DNA of 64,000 nucleotides from Pomphorhynchus laevis (GCA_012934845.2 WNNJ02003767.1:32435-96434); one strand, 5' to 3'. Positions 11,641 through 22,370 are shown, numbered from the stretch's first letter. The notes: generated from the sequence alone by a model not told the origin. Made by a program: numbers and translations.

Positions 11641-12470
11641 TTTGCACTGTTATGAACAAATTCATATTCTATAAAGCTTAAAAATAAGTACCTCTCATTT
11701 GAACACCATTTATTCTTATTGTTACGACAATATGATCATTAATCAGCATAACATTGGCTCACACCGCATGCATGTATATGTGCAAAAATAAAATCGTCAA
11801 AAATATAATTTGTAAATTACAATTTGTATAAATTACAATTTACACAAAATATTATTATTCACAAGATGTCATAGCCTAAGGGCTGTTTGGAAAGGTTAAT
11901 AAAAAATGAAAAAATCAACGTTGAATCACACCCAAGGATATCGCAATAATCGTGATCCTACTGTCTAATAATTGGGAGGTAACTGACTAGTCTGATTTAA
12001 AAATATAAGAACTCAATTGAAAAGAAATTGAGAGATAAAAATGTAAAATATATTCTGCTTTTGTAATACAATTCATCAAACAGAGAAATTTTATTTATTC
12101 AAGGAATTAAAGAAAATCTTTATTCTGCAAGCACATAAGAAATTTGTGTATATAATAAGCTGATTACAAGATGAATGACTAAAAGCAAGAAAATTAAAGG
12201 CATACAGCTAACTCCAGACTAATCGAGTTCATCGATTTCGATCAATGGTTTATTTGAACATCAAGAAGTGGCATGCGATTCTAGCAAATGCGGTGTTTGG
12301 ATGGTGGTTATGGTACTATCTTTAGCTGCAAAGAATATTATGGCAAAATATTTTATATGCGGTTTGTCGCAGCATCGTAATTTACTGTTATCCACTTGTT
12401 AGAGTGATTGTGATTTTAAAATCTTCTGAATTACTTGATTCAATAAACGAACTTAATTACTTTCAGCATG
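11640..12470. other. AT-rich stretch with a short CR1-derived scrap
   Basis: No gene is seen. The string CAAAATATTATTATTCACAA at about 11846 is part of a 29-bp identity with 14222-14250, where it belongs to a CR1-like RT, so a small CR1 scrap lies here. Confidence 0.5.
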
Positions 12471-12474
12471 TAAA

Positions 12475-13530
12475 GGACCTATGCTTTAGGCCCTATGCTT
12501 TTCTCTCTTCTTCATTAGGCCCTATGATTTTCTCTCTTCTTCTCGGTGACTTGTCTTCGATTTCTCATACATTTAACTTCCATGTTATGCAATATGCTGA
12601 TGACATTATCATCTATGCTCACGCACCTGCTTATCGTATTCATGATCTTAGTGTTTCTGCTTCCGACTGTCTTGTCTCAATTTTCAATCATCTTTCTTCT
12701 ATTCGTTTTACTCTGAATCCTAATAAATCCAAAATAATGTGGATCCTACCTCGACGCTCTGGCGTAGAACCTCCTTCCGTATCATTAAATTCTACAATTC
12801 TTCCTATCGTTGATAATCTCGTTTTCCTATGCTTTCATTTCGACAACCGACTTTCACTTAAACCTTTCGTTAGTGATAAAGTACGCTCATCTACATTGAT
12901 ACTCCGCAATCTCAGTCAAGTTCGTAGATTTGTCGATTTCCCTTCTTGTATGACTCTCATATCTTCTCTTCTTTTCTCAAGACTTGGTTACTGTCTTAAT
13001 CTATTTTTCAACTCACCTAAATCCACTCCTCTTCCTTTACAACGCATCATCAACGCTGCCGTCCGAGTTCTCCTCCGTCTTCGTCGTTTTGATCATACAT
13101 CCCACTATCTTGTTTCTCTTGATTGGCCTACCATTTATTGTCGTGTTCAAATTCGTCTTCTTATCATTGCTTTTCGCCATATAACTTATCATACCCCTTC
13201 ATTTCTCATCCTTCCTTTTCTCGACAATTCTCGTACTGTGCATTGTGCTCTGCGTTCTCGTAATTCCCTTCTTTTACATGTCCCAAACTACTCTACCTCT
13301 TTTGCCTTCCGCTCCTTCGTTGTGGCTGCTCCTCTCTTGTGGAATCAACTGCCTATTCATATCCGCCAATCAACATCTATGCCGTGCTTCAAACGCCAAA
13401 TCCAATTCCATTTCAACAATTAACTAATTATCTGTGACTTTTGATATTCTTTTTTTTGTTTGTTAGTAGTCATGTAAGCGTGCATTTTGCACGCATTTGC
13501 CACGTTAAATAAATTAATGTATTATTAAAG
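12475..13530 (+). mobile_element. LINE family A, 5'-truncated, long open 3' half of ORF2
   Basis: An open frame runs to 13423. From about residue 30 it is family A ORF2: GPMIFSLLLGDLSS, the RT box MQYADDIIIYAHA, SKIMWILPRRS, thumb LPLQRIINAAVRVLLRLRRF and the C-terminal WNQLP block. The 3' end has GTCATGTAAGC, the stem-loop GCGTGCA-TTT-TGCACGC and TTTGCCACGTTAAATAAA. The insertion is truncated in the RT palm. At the truncation point a ~37-bp segment containing GGCCCTATG and TTTTCTCTCTTCTTC is duplicated. The uninterrupted frame suggests a fairly recent insertion, close to the copies at 46.8-50.7 kb. Confidence 0.9.
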
Positions 13531-13567
13531 GAGAACACGCGTTTTATAACTACTTCTAGGGGTATTA

Positions 13568-14500
13568 TTATATGTCGACTTCCAAGGGAGCTGAAACTCG
13601 TAAGGAAGCATCACATCAAATAAAAAAAAACAGAAAAAAAAACGAAAAAAAAACATCAAGAGTTCACGAGGTCAAGCTTTAGGCGTTCTTTAAATTGCGC
13701 TGCAGAAGAGCTGTTAATCACACCAGGTGATAATCCATTCCATCGTTTACAGACGCGATCCATCACTGTCGTACAATTTGTTCGATGCTTTGAGCGATGT
13801 TTCAAACATAGCTCGTGTCCACATAACATTGAAGATTCACGAAGACAGAACAACTGCTTACACGGACGGTTAGGCACTCGCAGCGATATCCACACTAGTG
13901 TAAGATCTGCAATCAGCAGATCATATTCAATAGATCTTATACCCAATGCCTCTATTCTAACTGGATAAGGAATGGAGCGAGTTTCCGGAACCAAGTGCGT
14001 GGCTCTTCTCAAAATGTTGTCGAAATCACTTAATTCTGATTTCAGTTGAGGGTGTGTCGCGTGAGATGCATATACTATATGTGATTTTAAGAGACTCGAG
14101 TCGTCCAGTTTTCCCATTCGCTTTGGCTCAAGTCGTCCAACGTTTTCGATGAAGAAATCCTAAAATTCTACCGTATTTTGCAATAATCGCAGAAGAATAA
14201 AGACGAGATTTATAACATTTATACAAAATATTATTATTCACAAGATGTCATTTGTCCAAATGAGAAGATATATGCCTCAGGATCAGTTTCTCCATAACCT
14301 TGCAAACAATACATGTCAAACTTGTTGGCCGATAATTTTGAGGATTTACCTTATCGCCCTTTTTTGAAACTGGAATGACTAATGCTCTCTTCCACATATC
14401 TGCGACTATGCCAGTTCTCAAGGACCAGTAGTAAATATCAAACAGTGGAAGATATATATTCGATGCAACTTGATGTATTCTTGATTTATTTTTTGTCAAA
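13568..14500 (-). mobile_element. CR1-like LINE (family B2), internally deleted
   Basis: 14499-14248 (minus) encodes RT fingers (ALVIPVSKKGDKVNPQNYRP, then SLTCIVCKVMEK). 14220-13656 encodes the thumb and C-terminal domain (YASHATHPQLKSELSDFDNI). The palm with its catalytic box is missing between them. The 3' UTR shares CTTACGAG and CTCCCTTGGAAGTCGACATA with the copy at 52655-53325. It is a deletion derivative with a short junction near 14230. Confidence 0.85.
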
Positions 14501-15290
14501 CAGTGATCTACCTTTTAAAATCAATTATCTCTCGGCAATTGAGAATAGTGATCATTGCTCTATGTTGATACAGTTCCCATTCGCTTTACCAAATTGAGTA
14601 TTTATCACAAGGAACTAAACATCTTTAAAGCTGATTACGATATCATACGTTGTCATATTGATCATATAGCTTGACTTGACATGTTTGTTGTAGGATTGGA
14701 AAGTGCGTGGACACTTTTTCGCGATCTCTATTTTATCTTCTTGGCAGATTTGCACCTTTACGTACTTCGCGCTTCAGTAAACACAATAAACCATGGTTTG
14801 ATAGCGAACTGAGTAATCTTTTGAAAAGTGTAAGGTGTTGTACCGACGAGATCGTGTTTTCCAAGGAGAATATAGGTCATATCGTGAAGCTAGGAATAAG
14901 TTTACGTCCCTTAAAACGCAAAAGAAACTAGACTTTGACAAATTACTTACTAAGAACATAAGGTATGAACCGAATTTATTTTTCAAACATTGTGCTTCAA
15001 AATATCGAAAGAAATAGAAGTTTCCCTTTACGTGTAAAACTAGAAATAGAGTAGGTGATAATGTCGTTGTCGCCTGATACATTCGTTGAGATTTTTTCCC
15101 AATAAGAATTACTACATCTAATAATATCACACATCGGAATTACTCACCATCCAACTTACCTTCGCAAATTTCAATCGATAGTGTATTTTATCAGCTTCAA
15201 AGATTAAAACGCTGTCACTCTGCAAAGCCATGCGGATTGCCATCTGTGCTTATTCAAGAATTTGCTTCTAAAATTTGGGAACCACTGTAA
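14500..15290 (+). mobile_element. CR1-like LINE fragment, endonuclease end to RT start
   Basis: The plus strand encodes the end of an endonuclease (IENSDHCSMLIQFPF), a linker with FAPLRTSRFSKHNKPWFDSE, and further on YQLQRLKRCHSAKPCGLP-like sequence leading into the RT. Frames are broken. It lies back-to-back with the minus-strand CR1 piece at 13568-14500, so two copies abut in opposite orientation. Confidence 0.75.
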
Positions 15291-15299
15291 CGAATATTT

Positions 15300-15550
15300 G
15301 TGTTCTCTATATCACAGTCAAAATTTCCCAAAAATTGAACAAAATCTTTTGTTTGTAAACTTTTTCTATAAATGTTAACTTTTTTGACAAAACAAGATCG
15401 CATCGTCTGATAAAAAGTATACTTGGAAAACCTTTAATTCTCTTCTTGCTCGGACTTCTAATCTTCACTCCATCGATCCCCACGAGTTCTCCTCTTATTT
15501 GCATCTCCTCTATCTATGTAAATCATCAATCCTCGTCTTGATCACCATGC
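15300..15550 (+). mobile_element. LINE family A fragment, endonuclease-RT linker
   Basis: The frame reads KTFNSLLARTSNLHSIDPHE, homologous to HTFNSILARSSTPCNINAND in the whole element at 40-45 kb. It is a short isolated piece. Confidence 0.65.
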
Positions 15551-15649
15551 AAATGCCTTGAGTGGATCAATTCTTTCTATATAATCATAAGAGTTTCGTG
15601 TGAATCGGTATTGCTCGAGATTGCGAATAGCAATTCTTTCCGTATATTT

Positions 15650-15921
15650 AAGTAAGTGTTCGAATCGAGCATTTTCTCCAGTCTGCAAAGTTTGATCCTC
15701 TAGATGTTTATGATGGTCTGCATTGCAAATTGTTGGATTTAAGAGCTAACGCCACCAACAATTTAAGCTAGATGTCGGAAATGCATTTTCACAATGTCAC
15801 AGAGGCAGCCGAAACGGCGTGTGATAGTTCATCTTACTGACGATGGCTGCCGGCTATCACATGACCGTCTAGGAGTGACGAGAGTTTGCAGACTGAAGAA
15901 TATGCTCGATTCGAACACTTA

Positions 15922-15930
<9 letters not shown>
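15650..15930 (+). repeat. Inverted repeat of ~42 bp arms enclosing a hammerhead-like motif
   Basis: The arm 15651-15692 (AAGTAAGTGTTCGAATCGAG onward) is the reverse complement of 15885-15929 (ending CGATTCGAACACTTACTT) with few mismatches. The interior holds a single copy of the motif described at 15796-15879. The right arm runs into a (TA)n tract. The layout resembles a small non-autonomous element. Confidence 0.75.
15796..15879 (+). ncRNA. Hammerhead-core motif, single-copy version
   Basis: The order is GTCAC (15796), GGCAGCC (15804), GAAAC (15811), TGTGATAG (15820), CTTA (15833), CTGACGA (15837), GGCTGCC (15845), CTATCACA (15854), GTC (15867), TAGG (15870), GTGAC (15875). GAAA, CTGANGA and GTC are the three hammerhead core strands. 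Each is flanked by segments that pair as stem II (GGCAGCC with GGCTGCC), stem III (TGTGATAG with CTATCACA, plus core-proximal ACGG with CCGT) and stem I (CTTA with TAGG). Pairing is seen directly; catalysis is inference. Confidence 0.6.

Positions 15931-15979
<49 letters not shown>
15924..15979. repeat. (TA)n microsatellite
   Basis: An uninterrupted alternating TA tract of about 55 bp sits between the inverted-repeat element and the first 380-bp repeat unit. Confidence 0.95.
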
Positions 15980-15982
<3 letters not shown>

Positions 15983-16779
15983 ATGCACGAATGTGCTGAG
16001 TAGACAACGGTCCAGGATTTCTTACGAAATACGGAATTTATACTAAATGGTGTTACTTGATAGACTGAACTTCGATTCACGACTTTCAGTCACCATGTCA
16101 CTTCTAGACGACCACTTCAGCATCGAAATGATGAGTACCCGGCAACACTCATCAGTAGAATGAGGTACACACTGGTCGTTTCGGTTGCCTGTGTGACATT
16201 GTGAATAAAGGCGTTTCCGACACTTTGCTTAATTGTCTGAGGCTTTCGCTCTTAACCAGATCGAATTGCTGTGCGGACCATCCTTAAACACTAGGCAGAG
16301 GTTGTAGCTGAATTGTCGCTGCACTCATTGGATCCTAAATGGATACGGCAGGTATAATAGTAATGCACGAATGTGCTGAGTAGACAACGGTCCAGGATTT
16401 CTTACGAAATACGGCATTTATACTAAATGGTGTTGCTTAATAGACTGGACTTCGATTCACGACTTTCAGTCACCATGTCACTTCTAGACGACCACTTCAG
16501 CATCGAAATGATGAGTACCCGGCAACACTCATCGGTAGAATGAGGTACACACTGGTCGTTTCGGTTGCCTGTGTGACATTGTGAATAAAGGCGTTTCCGA
16601 CACTTTGCTAAATTGTCTGAGGCTTTCGCTCTTAACCAGATCGAATTGCTGTGCGGACCATCCTTAAACACTAGGCAGAGGTTGTTGCTGAATTGTCGCT
16701 GCACTCGTTGGATCCTAAATGGATACGGCAGGTATAATAGTAATGCACGAATGTGCTGAGTAGACAACGGTCCAGGATT
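15980..16779 (-). repeat. 380-bp tandem repeat, two units plus a stub
   Basis: The string AGTAATGCACGAATGTGCTG recurs at 15979, 16359 and 16739, giving an exact 380-bp period. The two full units differ at only a few positions. No coding frame is shared. Diverged relatives occur at 6520-6850. On the minus strand each unit holds the hammerhead-like motif. The third unit breaks off after ~45 bp at an inverted junction. Confidence 0.95.
16097..16197 (-). ncRNA. Hammerhead-core motif in 380-bp repeat, unit 1 (second copy 16477-16577)
   Basis: Read 5'-3' on the minus strand: GTCAC, GGCAAC, C, GAAAC, GACCA, ... TTCTA, CTGATGA, GT, GTTGCC, ... TGGTC, GTC, TAGAA, GTGAC. Stem II pairs GGCAAC with GTTGCC, stem III pairs ACGACCA with TGGTCGT, and stem I pairs TTCTA with TAGAA. 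An outer helix pairs GTCAC with GTGAC. The core is canonical in unit 1 (CTGATGA). In unit 2 (16577 down to 16477) it reads CCGATGA. Compared with 15796-15879 all helices keep pairing although their bases differ. Confidence 0.6.
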
Positions 16780-16908
16780 CCTACCGTATCCATTTAGGAT
16801 CCAACGAGTGCAGCGACAATTCAGCAACAACCTCTGCCTAGTGTTTAAGGATGGTCCGCACAGCAATTCAATCTGGTTAAGAGCGAAAGCCACAGACAAT
16901 TTAGCAAA
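16780..16908 (+). repeat. Inverted copy of the 380-bp repeat end (arm of a large palindrome)
   Basis: 16780-16908 is the reverse complement of 16604-16732 with only a few differences (arms ~129 bp, 47-bp spacer). It joins the minus-oriented 380-bp repeats to the plus-oriented 393-bp array, and the array begins within six bases of its end. Confidence 0.9.
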
Positions 16909-16913
16909 AAATT

Positions 16914-19900
16914 CAGGAATCCTGTGAGAAATTCAGTGTCCTCGTAATCAACGGATACGCATTTGTGCCTTATATAAAGAATAACTAGAAGGTCCACACA
17001 CACAACAAGCCAGTAAAAACGCTTCTGCACCTGAGCTTCGTATAGCATCGTGAGGAATTGCTGGTGTCTTTATAGTTATCACAAAAGCAGTCGAAACGTA
17101 CCCTAACCACTTCATCCGACTGACGATGACTGCTGGGTGGTTAGGATCGTCTCGGAGTGATACATTAGACTGATGGAGCTGATGATCGAAGTCCAGTTAT
17201 TTAGCAGCAAATATGGATTAAAAATCAATCGTAGCCAGCTTTGGCTCCTGGACCACAGTTTCAAGCGATTTTTCGCAATAACAAATTATAAAATGACGCA
17301 TTCCTTCAGGAATCCTGTGAGAAATTCAGTGTCCTCGTAATCAACGGATACGCATTTGTGCCTTATATAAAGAATAACTAGAAGGTCCACACACGCAACA
17401 AGCCAGTAAAAACGCTTCTGCACCTGAGCTTCGTATAGCATCGTGAGGAATTGCTGTTGTCTTTATAGTTATCACAAAAGCAGTCGAAACGTACCCTAAC
17501 CACTTCATCGGACTGACGATGACTGCTGGGTGGTTAGGATCGTCTCGGAGTGATACATTAGACTGATGGAGCTGATGATCGAAGTCCAGTTATTTAGCAG
17601 CAAATATGGATTAAAAATCAATCGTAGCCAGCTTTGGCTCCTGGACCACAGTTTCAAGCGATTTTTCGCAATAACAAATTATAAAATGACGCATTCCTTC
17701 AGGAATCCTGTGAGAAATTCAGTGTCCTCGTAATCAACGGATACGCATTTGTGCCTTATATAAAGAATAACTAGAAGGTCCACACACGCAACAAGCCAGT
17801 AAAAACGCTTCTGCACTTGAGCTTCGAATAGCATCGTGAGGAATTGCTGGTGTCTTTATAGTTATCACAAAAGCAGTCGAAACGTACCCTAACCACTTCA
17901 TCGGACTGACGATGACTGCTGGGTGGTTAGGATCGTCTCGGAGTGATACATTAGACTGATGGAGCTGATGATCGAAGTCCAGTTATTTAGCAGCAAATAT
18001 GGATTAAAAATCAATCGTAGCCAGCTTTGGCTCCTGGACCACAGTTTCAAGCGATTTTTCGCAATAACAAATTATAAAATGACGCATTCCTTCAGGAATC
18101 CTGTGAGATATTCAGTGTCCTCGTAATCAACGGATACGCATTTGTGCCTTATATAAAGAATAACTAGAAGGTCCACACACGCAACAAGCCAGTAAAAACG
18201 CTTCTGCACTTGAGCTTCGAATAGCATCGTGAGGAATTGCTGGTGTCTTTATAGTTATCACAAAAGCAGTCGAAACGTACCCTAACCACTTCATCGGACT
18301 GACGATGACTGCTGGGTGGTTAGGATCGTCTCGGAGTGATACATTAGACTGATGGAGCTGATGATCGAAGTCCAGTTATTTAGCAGCAAATATGGATTAA
18401 AAATCAATCGTAGCCAGCTTTGGCTCCTGGACCACAGTTTCAAGCGATTTTTCGCAATAACAAATTATAAAATGACGCATTCCTTCAGGAATCCTGTGAG
18501 AAATTCAGTGTTCTCGAAATCAACGGATACGCATTTGTGCCTTATATAAAGAATAACTAGAAGGTCCACACACGCAACAAGCCAGTAAAAACGCTTATGC
18601 ACCTGAGCTTCGTATAGCATCGTGAGGAATTGCTGGTGTCTTTATAGTTATCACAAAAGCAGTCGAAACGTACCCTAACCACTTCATCCGACTGACGATG
18701 ACTGCTGGGTGGTTAGGATTGTCTCGGAGTGATACATTAGACTGATGGAGCTGATGATCGAAGTCCAGTTATTTAGCAGCAAATATGGATTAAAAATTAA
18801 TCGTAGCCAGCTTTGGCTCCAGGACCACAGTTTCAAGCGATTTTTCGCAATAACAAATTATAAAATGACGCATTCCTTCAGGAATCCTGTGAGATATTCA
18901 GTGTACTCTTAATCAACGGATACGCATTTGTGCCTTATATAAAGAATAACTAGAAGGTCCACACACGCAACAAGCCAGTAAAAACGCTTCTGCACCTGAG
19001 TTTCGTATAGCATCGTGAGGAATTGCTGGTGTCTTTATAGTTATCACAAAAGCAGTCGAAACGTACCCTAACCACTTCATCCGACTGACGATGACTGCTG
19101 GGTGGTTAGGATTGTCTCGGAGTGATACATTAGACTGATGAAGCTGATGATCGAAGTCCAGTTATTTAGCAGCAAATATGGATTAAAAATCAATCGTAGC
19201 CAGCTTTGGCTCCTGGACCACAGTTTCAAGCGATTTTTCGCAATAACAAATTATAAAATTACGCATTCCTTCAGGAATCCTGTGAGATATTCAGTGTACT
19301 CTTAATCAACGGATACGCATTTGTGCCTTATATAAAGAATAACTAGAAGGTCCACACACAACAAGCCAGTAAAAACGCTTCTGCACCTGAGCTTCGTATA
19401 GCATCGTGAGGAATTGCTGGTGTCTTTATAGTTATCACAAAAGCAGTCGAAACGTACCCTAACCACTTCATCCGACTGACGATGACTGCTGGGTGGTTAG
19501 GATCGTCTCGGAGTGATACATTAGACTGATGGAGCTGATGATCGAAGTCCAGTTATTTAGCAGCAAATATGGATTAAAAATCAATCGTAGCCAGCTTTGG
19601 CTCCTGGACCACAGTTTCAAGCGATTTTTCGCAATAACAAATTATAAAATGACGCATTCCTTCAGGAATCCTGTGAGAAATTCAGTGTTCTCGTAATCAA
19701 CGGATACGCATTTGTGCCTTATATAAAGAATAACTAGAAGGTCCACACACGCAACAAGCCAGTAAAAACGCTTCTGCACCTGAGCTTCGTATAGCATCGT
19801 GAGGAATTGCTGGTGTCTTTATAGTTATCACAAAAGCAGTCGAAACGTACCCTAACCACTTCATCCGACTGACGATGACTGCTGGGTGGTTAGGATCGTC

Positions 19901-22370
19901 TCGGAGTGATACATTAGACTGATGGAGCTGATGATCGAAGTCCAGTTATTTAGCAGCAAATATGGATTAAAAATCAATCGTAGCCAGCTTTGGCTCCTGG
20001 ACCACAGTTTCAAGCGATTTTTCGCAATAACAAATTATAAAATGACGCATTCCTTCAGGAATCCTGTGAGAAATTCAGTGTCCTCGTAATCAACGGATAC
20101 GCATTTGTGCCTTATATAAAGAATAACTAGAAGGTCCACACACGCAACAAGCCAGTAAAAACGCTTCTGCACCTGAGCTTCGTATAGCATCGTGAGGAAT
20201 TGCTGGTGTCTTTATAGTTATCACAAAAGCAGTCGAAACGTACCCTAACCACTTCATCCGACTGACGATGACTGCTGGGTGGTTAGGATCGTCTCGGAGT
20301 GATACATTAGACTGATGGAGCTGATGATCGAAGTCCAGTTATTTAGCAGCAAATATGGATTAAAAATCAATCGTAGCCAGCTTTGGCTCCTGGACCACAG
20401 TTTCAAGCGATTTTTCGCAATAACAAATTATAAAATGACGCATTCCTTCAGGAATCCTGTGAGAAATTCAGTGTCCTCGTAATCAACGGATACGCATTTG
20501 TGCCTTATATAAAGAATAACTAGAAGGTCCACACACGCAACAAGCCAGTAAAAACGCTTCTGCACCTGAGCTTCGTATAGCATCGTGAGGAATTGCTGGT
20601 GTCTTTATAGTTATCACAAAAGCAGTCGAAACGTACCCTAACCACTTCATCCGACTGACGATGACTGCTGGGTGGTTAGGATCGTCTCGGAGTGATACAT
20701 TAGACTGATGGAGCTGATGATCGAAGTCCAGTTATTTAGCAGCAAATATGGATTAAAAATCAATCGTAGCCAGCTTTGGCTCCTGGACCACAGTTTCAAG
20801 CGATTTTTCGCAATAACAAATTATAAAATGACGCATTCCTTCAGGAATCCTGTGAGAAATTCAGTGTCCTCGTAATCAACGGATACGCATTTGTGCCTTA
20901 TATAAAGAATAACTAGAAGGTCCACACACGCAACAAGCCAGTAAAAACGCTTATGCACCTGAGCTTCGTATAGCATCGTGAGGAATTGCTGGTGTCTTTA
21001 TAGTTATCACAAAAGCAGTCGAAACGTACCCTAACCACTTCATCCGACTGACGATGACTGCTGGGTGGTTAGGATCGTCTCGGAGTGATACATTAGACTG
21101 ATGGAGCTGATGATCGAAGTCCAGTTATTTAGCAGCAAATATGGATTAAAAATCAATCGTAGCCAGCTTTGGCTCCTGGACCACAGTTTCAAGCGATTTT
21201 TCGCAATAACAAATTATAAAATGACGCATTCCTTCAGGAATCCTGTGAGATATTCAGTGTCCTCGTAATCAACGGATACGCATTTGTGCCTTATATAAAG
21301 AATAACTAGAAGGTCCACACACGCAACAAGCCAGTAAAAACGCTTCTGCACCTGAGCTTCGTATAGCATCGTGAGGAATTGCTGGTGTCTTTATAGTTAT
21401 CACAAAAGCAGTCGAAACGTACCCTAACCACTTCATCCGACTGACGATGACTGCTGGGTGGTTAGGATTGTCTCGGAGTGATACATTAGACTGATGGAGC
21501 TGATGATCGAAGTCCAGTTATTTAGCAGCAAATATGGATTAAAAATCAATCGTAGCCAGCTTTGGCTCCTGGACCACAGTTTCAAGCGATTTTTCGCAAT
21601 AACAAATTATAAAATTACGCATTCCTTCAGGAATCCTGTGAGAAATTCAGTGTCATCGTAATCAACGGATACGCATTTGTGCCTTATATAAAGAATAACT
21701 AGAAGGTCCACACACGCAACAAGCCAGTAAAAACGCTTCTGCACCTGAGCTTCGTATAGCATCGTGAGGAATTGCTGGTGTCTTTATAGTTATCACAAAA
21801 GCAGGAGAAACGTACCCTAACCACTTCATCCGACTGACGATGACTGCTGGGTGGTTAGGATCGTCTCGGAGTGATACATTAGACTGATGGAGCTGATGAT
21901 CGAAGTCCAATTATTTAGCAGCAAATATGGATTAAAAATCAATCGTAGCCAGCTTTGGCTCCTGGACCACAGTTTCAAGCGATTTTTCGCAATAACAAAT
22001 TATAAAATGACGCATTCCTTCAGGAATCCTGTGAGAAATTCAGTGTCCTCGTAATCAACGGATACGCATTTGTGCCTTATATAAAGAGTAACTAGAAGGT
22101 CTACACACGCAACAAGCCAGTAAAAACTCTTCTGCACCTGAGCTTCGTATAGCATCGTGAGGAATTGCTGGTGTCTTTATAGTTATCACAAAAGCTTTCG
22201 AAACGTACCCTAACCACTTCATCCGACTGACGATGACTGCTGTGTGGTTAGGATCGTCTCGGAGTGATACATTAGACTGATGGAGCTGATGATCGAAGTC
22301 CAGTTATTTAGCAGCAAATATGGATTAAAAATTAATCGTAGCCAGCTTTGGCTCCTGGACCACAGTTCGA
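16914..22370 (+). repeat. 393-bp satellite array, 14 units
   Basis: CAGGAATCCTGTGAGA starts units at 16914, 17307, 17700, 18093, 18486, 18879, 19272, 19663, 20056, 20449, 20842, 21235, 21628 and 22021. The period is 393 bp, except one 391-bp unit (19272) that lacks GC in CACACGCAACAAG. The last unit is cut at about 22370. Units are 97-99% alike by eye. Shared variants reveal block amplification: units 2-4 share CATCGGACTG, units 3-4 share CTTGAGCTTCGAAT, and units 6-7 share GTGTACTCTTAATC. The open frames of 60-80 codons in it are repeats of one another, with no domain and no start context. Each unit carries the hammerhead-like motif. Confidence 0.97.
17078..17161 (+). ncRNA. Hammerhead-core motif of the 393-bp satellite (unit 1; repeated in every unit)
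   Basis: In unit 1 the order is ATCAC (17078), AGCAGTC (17086), GAAAC (17093), CCTAACCAC (17102), TCCGA (17115), CTGACGA (17120), T, GACTGCT (17128), GG, GTGGTTAGG (17137), GTC (17149), TCGGA (17152), GTGAT (17157). Pairs are stem II AGCAGTC with GACTGCT, stem III CCTAACCAC with GTGGTTAGG plus ACG with CGT at the core, stem I TCCGA with TCGGA, and outer ATCAC with GTGAT. The same core recurs every 393 bp. Units 2-4 carry one mismatch in stem I. Units 13 and 14 at the array edge have damaged stem II strands. The strand order (GAAA strand, CTGANGA strand, GTC strand) is not a circular permutation of the classical hammerhead. Confidence 0.65.

Noticed and set aside
17078-17161. HDV-like, twister or pistol ribozyme
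   Set aside because: The two interleaved helices recall an HDV-type double pseudoknot, but no P3/P4 equivalents or catalytic C region can be placed. GAAAC, CTGANGA and GTC with correct stem partners fit the hammerhead core far better.
16914-22370. Open frames of 60-82 codons in the satellite (e.g. 18352-18549, 21662-21910)
   Set aside because: They recur every 393 bp, differ only by satellite point changes and have no recognisable domain. The shared similarity is that of a non-coding repeat.
16914-22370. CRISPR-like array
   Set aside because: The units are 393 bp with no spacers, and the sequence context is eukaryotic.
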